Part shown: piece after piece, positions 1 to 5,538 of the stretch | How positions within the stretch are numbered: position 1 is the stretch's first letter | Layout of the letters: every line of letters begins with the position of its first letter | DNA from: Fibrobacter sp. UBA4375 | GTDB taxonomy: Bacteria; Fibrobacterota; Fibrobacteria; Fibrobacterales; Fibrobacteraceae | NCBI GenBank assembly: GCA_002391195.1 | Contig: DGRZ01000012.1 | Location: 1 to 22,726, forward strand | DNA length: 22,726 bases | Direction: 5' to 3' | Notes under the pieces: model-generated | Told to the model about the DNA's origin: nothing | The model's input: only the letters and a program-made list of their open reading frames with translations | The model's database searches: none | Position numbers and translations under genes: made by a program

Positions 1-315
1 CGCGGCGAAACCGACGCCCTGTACATCCACGAGGCGGGCAAGAGCTGCCCCACGGAAATCCTGGAACGCATCGCCGCCATGAACGCCGAGGGCCGCCCCA
101 TCTGGAAACCCATGCACATGCAGCCCATGTACATGAGCCACGCGTTTATCACCGCGCAGGGTAACGGCCGCGCCCGCACCAACGCCTACATTGCGGGCGG
201 CATCACCGACGTGGGCGCCGACATCTTTGCCCGCGGGCTCTGCCTCCCCAGCGACAACAAGATGACTCCCGAACAGCAGGATGCAATCATCCAGGCTATC
301 CGCGAGTGTTTTTAA
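1..315 (+). CDS. DegT/DnrJ/EryC1-family sugar aminotransferase, C-terminal part
   Basis: This is the 3' end of a gene that begins before the window; 104 residues remain, open from base 1 to the TAA at 313-315. The segment with KPMHMQPMY, then GADIFARGLCLPSDNKMT and a closing helix (EQQDAIIQAIREC), is the typical end of PLP-dependent nucleotide-sugar aminotransferases such as PglE/PglC-type enzymes. These transfer an amino group to a 4-keto sugar for glycan or lipopolysaccharide synthesis. The catalytic lysine lies upstream and cannot be checked, so the exact sugar substrate is unknown. The family usually has about 380 residues, so roughly the last quarter is seen. No convincing intrinsic terminator follows: the small TTGCC/GGCAA hairpin at 339-354 is followed by A, not T, residues. 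Confidence 0.8.
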   Translation, partial: RGETDALYIHEAGKSCPTEILERIAAMNAEGRPIWKPMHMQPMYMSHAFITAQGNGRARTNAYIAGGITDVGADIFARGLCLPSDNKMTPEQQDAIIQAIRECF

Positions 316-382
316 CATAAATCATTGATGGTTGAATCTTGCCTGAACGGGCAAAAAAGTCTTGATTATAAAGAAAGACCTA

Positions 383-411
383 TTGCTTTTTTGTGCAGTT
401 TTATATATATT
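383..411 (+). promoter_or_regulatory. Promoter of the radical SAM gene
   Basis: TTGCTT (383-388) and TATATT (406-411) are separated by exactly 17 bp. The predicted start of transcription falls at about 418, inside the LexA-type box at 414-427. The same TTGnnn-17-TATATT layout recurs at six other promoters in the window. Confidence 0.65.
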
Positions 412-413
412 AG

Positions 414-427
414 TGCTCATAAGAGCA
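414..427. promoter_or_regulatory. Putative LexA-binding site (SOS box)
   Basis: TGCTCATAAGAGCA is a perfect inverted repeat (TGCTC/GAGCA) of the form TGCNC-N4-GNGCA. That is the same form as the box in the lexA promoter of this window (TGCCCAATTGTGCA, minus strand, 9933-9946). It sits immediately downstream of the -10 element, where a bound repressor would block transcription start. That the radical SAM gene belongs to the SOS regulon is an inference from this match. Confidence 0.6.
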
Positions 428-446
428 TTTGAACAAAAAGGCAAAA

Positions 447-1697
447 ATGGATATTCGAGAAAAACTGAGGATTCTATCGGCGGCGGCCAAGTACGACGTG
501 TCTTGTTCGTCTAGCGGGTCCAGCCGCTGTGCGCCTCCTGGCGGGCTGGGTGACGCCTGCAGTGCCGGCATTTGCCACACCTGGGCTGCCGACGGTCGTT
601 GTGTTTCCCTCTTAAAAGTGCTGCTCAGCAACGCCTGTAAGTACGACTGTGCCTATTGCGTGAACCGCCGGAGCAACGACGTTCCCCGGGCCACCTTTAC
701 GCCTAAAGAGCTTATCCAGCTGACCATCGAGTTTTATCGCCGGAACTACATCGAGGGACTGTTCCTGAGTTCGGCGGTGATTAAAGATCCGGACTATACC
801 ATGGAACTTCTGGTGAAAATCGCCCGGGAGCTCCGGACAGTACACCGCTTTGGCGGGTACATCCACCTGAAGGCCATTCCTGGAGCCAGCGCCCGCCTGC
901 TTTACGAGGCTGGGCTTTACGCCGACCGGAGCAGCGTGAATATCGAGGTCCCTTCCGACAGGTCCCTGCAGTACCTCGCTCCCGAAAAGAACTTTGCCTC
1001 TGTCTATGCGCCCATGAACTTCTTTGCCGAACGCAAACTGGAATACAAGGCTTCCGTAAGCCGTTACACCCCGAGTTTTTTGCCGGCAGGTCAGAGTACC
1101 CAGATGATCGTGGGTGCGTCGGGGGAGTCGGACTACCAGATTCTTTCCCTGACCTCGGGCTTTTACAACAAGCAAAAACTCAAGCGGGTCTACTATTCGG
1201 GCTATGTCCCTATCAATGCGGACAAGCGCCTGCCGGTGCTTACCACTAAGCCCCCGCTGGTCCGGGAACATCGGCTTTATCAGGCGGATTGGCTCATGCG
1301 GTTCTACAAGTTCCGTTACGACGAGATTCTGGACGAGGCCCACCCGAACTTGGACCTGGAGTTGGACCCGAAAATCGGCTGGGCGTTGCGCCATCCGGAA
1401 ATGTTCCCGGTGGACCTCCAGCATGCCGATTACGAGATGATTTTGCGCGTTCCGGGAATTGGCGTCAAGTCCGCACAACTTATCGTCTCGGGTCGGCGCT
1501 TTGCCAAAATCCGACTGGAACAGCTGAAAAAGATGGGGGTGGTCCTCAAGCGGGCCAAGTACTTCATCTACCATCCGGACACTCCCGCAAGTCTGCGCAG
1601 GCTTTACCCCGAGATGGTGCGGCCCCTGCTCCTTCCGCGGCCCAAGTCCGGCCAGCTGGACTTGTTCGGCAACACCCCGCTGGCCCTACCTGCATAA
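447..1697 (+). CDS. Putative DNA modification/repair radical SAM protein
   Basis: A 416-residue radical SAM protein. The cluster-binding motif C64-x3-C68-x2-C71 (ACKYDCAYC) would hold the 4Fe-4S cluster that cleaves S-adenosylmethionine. An extra cysteine-rich segment precedes it (residues about 16-45). Near the C-terminus, VPGIGVKSA (from about residue 335) is a helix-hairpin-helix DNA-binding motif. This combination matches the family annotated as putative DNA modification/repair radical SAM protein (TIGR03916 type), which is usually paired with a DUF4130 protein, as here. The reaction is not known. I start it at ATG 447 rather than TTG 429 because MDIREKL...AKYDVSCSSSGS matches the usual family N-terminus. 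A promoter and a LexA-type box lie directly upstream, suggesting induction by DNA damage. Confidence 0.87.
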   Translation: MDIREKLRILSAAAKYDVSCSSSGSSRCAPPGGLGDACSAGICHTWAADGRCVSLLKVLLSNACKYDCAYCVNRRSNDVPRATFTPKELIQLTIEFYRRNYIEGLFLSSAVIKDPDYTMELLVKIARELRTVHRFGGYIHLKAIPGASARLLYEAGLYADRSSVNIEVPSDRSLQYLAPEKNFASVYAPMNFFAERKLEYKASVSRYTPSFLPAGQSTQMIVGASGESDYQILSLTSGFYNKQKLKRVYYSGYVPINADKRLPVLTTKPPLVREHRLYQADWLMRFYKFRYDEILDEAHPNLDLELDPKIGWALRHPEMFPVDLQHADYEMILRVPGIGVKSAQLIVSGRRFAKIRLEQLKKMGVVLKRAKYFIYHPDTPASLRRLYPEMVRPLLLPRPKSGQLDLFGNTPLALPA

Positions 1698-1720
1698 TGC
1701 GCGACCATGATTCCGGCAAG

Positions 1721-1767
1721 AAGGGGTGGTGAGCAACGCCGTGCGAACCAGGGGAAGGCTTTCCCCT
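1721..1767. repeat. 47-bp interspersed repeat, copy 1
   Basis: This stretch matches 21778-21824 at 39 of 47 positions without gaps. The last 17 bases are identical and hold the palindrome AGGGGAAGGCTTTCCCCT. It begins just after the stop of the radical SAM gene. It encodes nothing recognisable. Confidence 0.7.
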
Positions 1768-1793
1768 AACCACCAATCACGAAACATTTCTCA

Positions 1794-1814
1794 TCCCACA
1801 CCCCACACCCCACA
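1794..1814 (+). repeat. Heptanucleotide tandem repeat, CCCCACA class
   Basis: Three perfect-phase 7-bp units: TCCCACA, CCCCACA, CCCCACA. The same class recurs at 2056-2069 and 12276-12310. Confidence 0.75.
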
Positions 1815-1838
1815 TTAAAACCTCTTGTTTCCATCAGC

Positions 1839-1887
1839 CCTAACCCCTAGCCCCTAAATCCTAGCCCCTAGATCCTAATCCCTAACT
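1839..1887 (+). repeat. Heptanucleotide tandem repeat, CCTARNN class (7 units)
   Basis: Seven uninterrupted 7-bp units each start CCTA: CCTAACC, CCTAGCC, CCTAAAT, CCTAGCC, CCTAGAT, CCTAATC, CCTAACT. It shares the 18-mer CCTAGCCCCTAAATCCTA with the array in front of the RNA methyltransferase gene (12319-12336). Short versions lie at 1952-1972. Confidence 0.85.
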
Positions 1888-1908
1888 ACCTTCGTCCACA
1901 TCCAGCGG

Positions 1909-1929
1909 ATCCCCGACCAAGTCGGGGAT
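1909..1929. repeat. Dispersed hairpin repeat (ATCCCC...GGGGAT-GACA family)
   Basis: ATCCCCGAC and GTCGGGGAT form a 9-bp stem with a 3-base loop, followed by GACA. Related hairpins with the same TGACA tail or its complement lie at 10095-10117, 10178-10198, 14960-14979, 19022-19041 and 21862-21886. Confidence 0.75.
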
Positions 1930-1951
1930 GACACCTCTTGAGACCAGCCTT

Positions 1952-1972
1952 ACTAGATCCTAGATCCTAAAA
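1952..1972 (+). repeat. Heptanucleotide tandem repeat, CCTARNN class (3 units)
   Basis: Three units in phase: ACTAGAT, CCTAGAT, CCTAAAA. It belongs to the same class as 1839-1887. Confidence 0.65.
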
Positions 1973-1995
1973 AGTTTTCAGTCCTCAGTATATAT

Positions 1996-2020
1996 TTGGC
2001 GCCAAAGGCGCGACTATAAG
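1996..2020. repeat. TTGGCGCCAA palindrome element, copy 1
   Basis: The 10-bp palindrome TTGGCGCCAA is followed by AGGCGCGACTATAAG and then AACTCAN heptads. The complement of 14506-14530 reads TTGGCGCCAA, GGGCGCGATTATAAA and again AACTCAA heptads. The two are copies in opposite orientation. Confidence 0.7.
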
Positions 2021-2069
2021 AACTCACAACTCATAACTCACAACTCATTACTAATCCCACACCTCACAC
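2021..2069 (+). repeat. Heptanucleotide array, AACTCAY class running into CCCACAC class
   Basis: Seven 7-bp units stay in phase: AACTCAC, AACTCAT, AACTCAC, AACTCAT, TACTAAT, CCCACAC, CTCACAC. The array ends five bases before the ATG of the DUF4130 gene, so no Shine-Dalgarno sequence is present there. It closes the 377-bp gap 1698-2074, in which I see only repeats. Confidence 0.85.
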
Positions 2070-2074
2070 CGCCT

Positions 2075-2836
2075 ATGTCCCTTTCCATCCAATACGATTC
2101 TACATTCGAAGGCTTTCTCAGTGCAGTCTTCGAGATTTACCGCCAGCATCTTGAAGTGGGCGAAATCCGTCCGGACCGTTCCGCGGCACCGGCAGATATG
2201 TTCCTGCAGCCGTTTCATATCGAGACCAGCGAGGAGTCGGCGGCCCGCCTCCATCGCGCCATCGTAAACTTTGCAAGCGAAGAGGTCTATAACCTGCTCC
2301 ATGCGGCTTTTTTATCCGAGGAGGAGGGGGTCGAAATGAAGATTTTCGCCTTCTTGAAAAAGCTTTTTTCTGGCGTGGACCCGAATTACGGTCAAAATCC
2401 TGCTTCGGCAGAAATGCTCCCGCTTTACAAGCTGGGGCAGTCCGTGCGTAGGGAAGCGGGGGGAATGCTTGGCCTGGTCCGTTTTGCCGTAGGCCCCGAC
2501 AACATGCTTTGCGCCGAAATCGAGCCTAAATACGACATCTTGACCCTTATGGAGAACCATTTCTCCAAGCGTTTCGCCAACGAAAAATGGCTGATTTATG
2601 ATTCCAAGCGGGATTATGGCCTGTTTCACGACCGGACGGGGTGTCAGGTGGTGACGTTGCCGGGCTACAAGTCTGGCGCTATGGACCTGAAAGATTCTTT
2701 TACCGACCTGTGGAGGGAATTCTACAAGTCCATCGCCATCAAGGAACGGGAAAACCCGAGGCTTTTGAGGCGCTGCCTACCGGTCCGTTACTGGAATCAC
2801 CTGCCGGAGCGCTCCATGGCAACGGCGGTTACGTAG
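2075..2836 (+). CDS. DUF4130 protein (probable DNA metabolism protein), partner of the radical SAM protein
   Basis: A 253-residue soluble protein. It opens with IQYDSTFEGFLSAVFEIYRQ, and its middle has MLGLVRFAVGPDNMLCAEIEP followed by HFSKRFANEKWLIYDSKRDYG. These are hallmarks of DUF4130 (TIGR03915 type), a domain found beside the radical SAM family encoded just upstream and, in other bacteria, fused to uracil-DNA-glycosylase-like domains. A role in DNA repair or modification is therefore likely, but the activity is unknown. A 377-bp island of repeats separates it from its partner gene, which is unusual for co-operating genes. The start is taken at the first ATG in front of the conserved YDSTFEGF; there is no Shine-Dalgarno sequence because heptad repeats run almost up to the ATG. 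Confidence 0.85.
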   Translation: MSLSIQYDSTFEGFLSAVFEIYRQHLEVGEIRPDRSAAPADMFLQPFHIETSEESAARLHRAIVNFASEEVYNLLHAAFLSEEEGVEMKIFAFLKKLFSGVDPNYGQNPASAEMLPLYKLGQSVRREAGGMLGLVRFAVGPDNMLCAEIEPKYDILTLMENHFSKRFANEKWLIYDSKRDYGLFHDRTGCQVVTLPGYKSGAMDLKDSFTDLWREFYKSIAIKERENPRLLRRCLPVRYWNHLPERSMATAVT

Positions 2837-2917
2837 TGCTCGACCATGTGACCCGTCTGACTTTGCGGTTTTTCGCCGTCTAGGTTGATTTCTTTTTACG
2901 AAACTTCGAAAAAATCC

Positions 2918-2947
2918 TGGACTTTTTCTTTTCCCAGATTATATATT
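2918..2947 (+). promoter_or_regulatory. Possible promoter of the GH5 gene
   Basis: TATATT at 2942-2947 with TGGACT (2918-2923) 18 bp upstream. The -35 is weak. A Shine-Dalgarno GGAG (2968-2971) precedes the ATG at 2979 by 7 bases. Confidence 0.4.
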
Positions 2948-2978
2948 TTATGTAAGAAATGATAACTGGAGTGTTCCA

Positions 2979-4601
2979 ATGGTAAAAACGGCTGCGAAAC
3001 CGGGATTTTTTGTTCAGGACAGGTACCTTTACAGCAAGGACAACGAGAAGGTCATCCTTCGCGGGGTGAACCACATGTTCATCTGGACCGACCGGGAAGG
3101 CAAGACCATTCCCGAAATCGCAAAGACCGGGGCCAACTGTGTCCGTATCGTCTGGAACACCCGCGGCCGTATCAGCGACCTGGACAACATCATGGGCCTT
3201 TGCATTGCCAACGGCATGATTCCCATTCCCGAGATTCACGATACCACGGGTAACTGGGACCGTCTTCCGGAAGCTCTGGACTACTGGCTTCGTGAAGAAA
3301 CCCTGCAGGTGCTCTCCAACCATCAGGAATACATGATTCTGAATGTGGGTAACGAGCCCGGCGCCGGCGAGATTCCCGAAAGCGAATTTTTTGACGTATA
3401 CCGCATGATTGTGACCAAGATGCGTGCCGCCGGAATCCGCGTGCCCATCATGATTGATGCCGACATGTGGGGTCAGGACGAAAAGATTCTGCTTTCCGTG
3501 GGTCCGAAACTTTTGCAGGCGGATCCGGAACACAACCTGATTTTTTCTATCCACATGTGGTGGCCCAGCGAAAAGCACGACCCCGCCCGTACGGGTTTTG
3601 CAACCGTTCAGGAGCGCATTACCGCGACCCTTGAAAAATCCGTGGAACTGAAATTGCCCTTTGTGGTGGGCGAATTTGCACCGGTGGCTGCCGGTGGCGC
3701 AAGAGAAATCCCCTACAAGCATATCATGGCCGAGGCGGAACGCCTGAACATTGGCTGGATGGCCTGGAGTTGGGGGCCCGGAAATTACGACAGTCCCGAA
3801 ATGGACATGACTGCCCATAGTTCCTTCAATACGCTTGTGGGCTGGGGCAAGGAAGTGGCGGTGGATAGCCCTCTTGGAATCCAGAATACCAGCGTGATTC
3901 CGAATTTTATCCAGAACAAGGACTATGTCACCGGGTTCCAGGGAACAGGAACAAACCTTATCCAGAATGGCGATTTTTCTGACGAGAATCCGTTGGAAAA
4001 CTGGGTCACCGATTTCTGGGGCGGCAAGGCCGACGTCAAGGTCGAAGATGGCGTGGTCCATTTCAACATCACCAAGGGCGGCAAGGAAACTTGGGGCCTG
4101 CAGTTCAAGCAGCATCTGCCGCTCCGGAACGGTGTCACCTACATTTTCAGTATGCGTGCCAAGGCGGGCAAACCCCGCACCTTGAACGTGAACATCAAGA
4201 AAGACGCCGAAGTCTATACGCCCTATGCCAACGGCCGTATCCTGGACTTGAGCACCAGCTGGCAGAGTTTCAGCTGGAAGTTCACCATGAAAGAGGAATC
4301 CGATGCCGAAGCCCTGCTGATTTTCGACATGGGCGGCACTCCGATCTCTTGGTCCCTAGCCGACATCTCCCTGGTGCAGGCCCGGAGTGTGGCGGACCGC
4401 CTGAACCGCACCTTCCAGCGCAATGTGCAGAAGAATTCCGGCTACTTCAACGCTCCCAATGGGCCGTGGCAGCTCTTGCTATACTCTGCCAAGGGCGAAC
4501 TCTTGCAGGTCCTGGACGAAGGCAAGGGGGGCGAAGGAATGCGCTCTTACCCGAAGCTGGAACAGAGCGGCATTATGGTGGTCAAGGACAAGCTTAGTTA
4601 G
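2979..4601 (+). CDS. Glycoside hydrolase family 5 enzyme with CBM4/9-like module
   Basis: A 540-residue modular enzyme. Residues about 8-300 form a GH5 barrel most like bacterial GH5_8 mannanases: GFFVQDRYLY...VILRGVNH at the start, acid/base E126 in NVGNEPG, nucleophile E232 in VVGEFAP, and WMAWSWGPG. Residues about 325-470 (NLIQNGDFSDENPLENW...WSLADISLV) resemble a CBM_4_9 sugar-binding module. The last 60 residues (LLLYSAKGELLQVL, then SGIMVV) look like a short beta-sandwich tail, reminiscent of type IX secretion sorting domains. It probably cleaves a beta-mannan or beta-glucan. There is no N-terminal signal peptide: the catalytic domain begins almost at once, and the upstream frame has no start codon or hydrophobic segment. 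GGAG seven bases before the ATG supports this start. It overlaps lepB by 8 bp, tail to tail. Confidence 0.85.
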   Translation: MVKTAAKPGFFVQDRYLYSKDNEKVILRGVNHMFIWTDREGKTIPEIAKTGANCVRIVWNTRGRISDLDNIMGLCIANGMIPIPEIHDTTGNWDRLPEALDYWLREETLQVLSNHQEYMILNVGNEPGAGEIPESEFFDVYRMIVTKMRAAGIRVPIMIDADMWGQDEKILLSVGPKLLQADPEHNLIFSIHMWWPSEKHDPARTGFATVQERITATLEKSVELKLPFVVGEFAPVAAGGAREIPYKHIMAEAERLNIGWMAWSWGPGNYDSPEMDMTAHSSFNTLVGWGKEVAVDSPLGIQNTSVIPNFIQNKDYVTGFQGTGTNLIQNGDFSDENPLENWVTDFWGGKADVKVEDGVVHFNITKGGKETWGLQFKQHLPLRNGVTYIFSMRAKAGKPRTLNVNIKKDAEVYTPYANGRILDLSTSWQSFSWKFTMKEESDAEALLIFDMGGTPISWSLADISLVQARSVADRLNRTFQRNVQKNSGYFNAPNGPWQLLLYSAKGELLQVLDEGKGGEGMRSYPKLEQSGIMVVKDKLS

Positions 4602-5517
4602 CGGAACTCAGGTCCAGAACGTCTTTCAGGAATGCCGTAACTTTGTTCAGGTAACCGCCGACGATTTTTGGAATGTGCCGGTGAGAGTAGACGTATCTAC
4701 CGAGCAGTTGTGACTTGGAAAAGAATCCCAGTTCGCGAGAATCCGGGGCGTGTTTCAGTTTTTCACTGATGATGAAATAATAGTCGTCTTGTGCGACGAT
4801 TTTTTCAATACGGCTGGAGTCTGTCTTGTTGTAGAATTCCCGCTTGATTTTTACAGGAGTGCTTCCGATTTCCCGCTGGAAAACTTGCAGTTCCATTAAG
4901 TAACGGTCTTGCCAGGGGAGAAGGTCCACCTCTTTAAGGCTGACTTGACGGTTCCCGAGTTTCAGGGCCCCCAGCATGTCCAGGGGGAGTTCCCGTTCTC
5001 CCTGCCAAAGGGAGGTCTTGATGTAAAAGGGAATATTTTGCTCCATCATGATGTTGATGGCGTAATCCTGTTCCACATCGTTCAGCTTGCTCATGTAAAG
5101 GGTATCGCCCTTCTTGGGAACATCTATCTTCCGCGTTTCGATGAACACCTCTTCGTCATCAAGCTGCTTGGTCTTGTTCTTGACGCGGACTTTACCGTTA
5201 TTGTAGAACTTGATCTTGTCGCCCGGCATGGCCAGCACTCTGCGGACCAAAGTTTCCCTGTTCTTTTGGCGGACCCAGACGATGTCGCCTACTTTTAGTT
5301 CATCGATGCAGCGGGGGAGCTTGCATATCCAGACCACGTCGTCTTCTTTGAACTTGGGGTACATGGCGGAGTCACTGAGCCTTAAGGGCTCCAGCACGTA
5401 AAACCTGCCGTACAGGGCCGCAGCGAAAAACAGCACCAGCAGAAACACCAAGAAGAAGATGAATGCCTTGGAATTCCGTAGCTGACGCTTGTTGACGATG
5501 TGCCTGAGAGAAGCCAT
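4594..5517 (-). CDS. lepB: Signal peptidase I (S26 family), with atypical catalytic motifs
   Basis: A 307-residue inner-membrane protein with one transmembrane segment (residues about 18-37, KAFIFFLVFLLVLFFAAALY) and a periplasmic S26 domain. It would remove signal peptides from exported proteins. The family blocks are recognisable but altered. The serine block reads LSDSAMYP (48-54), not SGSMxPT, so the serine is one residue further from Met-Tyr-Pro than usual. The lysine block reads VRRVLAMPGD (91-100) where KRxxGxPGD is expected, so the general-base lysine position is R92. GDIVWV (77-82) and the closing GRYVYSHR are normal. The gene lies 21 bp downstream of lepA, the same order as the lepA-lepB operon of Escherichia coli. 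It may be a diverged or inactive paralogue. Confidence 0.82.
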   Translation of the reverse strand: MASLRHIVNKRQLRNSKAFIFFLVFLLVLFFAAALYGRFYVLEPLRLSDSAMYPKFKEDDVVWICKLPRCIDELKVGDIVWVRQKNRETLVRRVLAMPGDKIKFYNNGKVRVKNKTKQLDDEEVFIETRKIDVPKKGDTLYMSKLNDVEQDYAINIMMEQNIPFYIKTSLWQGERELPLDMLGALKLGNRQVSLKEVDLLPWQDRYLMELQVFQREIGSTPVKIKREFYNKTDSSRIEKIVAQDDYYFIISEKLKHAPDSRELGFFSKSQLLGRYVYSHRHIPKIVGGYLNKVTAFLKDVLDLSSAN

Positions 5518-5538
5518 ACCAGAAAGTGAATGGCGGGA

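Noticed and set aside
339..354. Hairpin TTGCC/GGCAA after the sugar aminotransferase gene
   Set aside because: It is followed by A residues on the plus strand, so it does not fit an intrinsic terminator for that gene.
1839..1887. Telomere-like CCCTAA repeats suggesting a linear replicon end
   Set aside because: The array is short, degenerate and internal, flanked by genes on both sides, and the same class recurs at 12312. It is one of several heptad repeat classes.
1794..2069. Possible CRISPR array
   Set aside because: The units are 7 bp and contiguous, with no spacers of constant length and no cas genes in the window.
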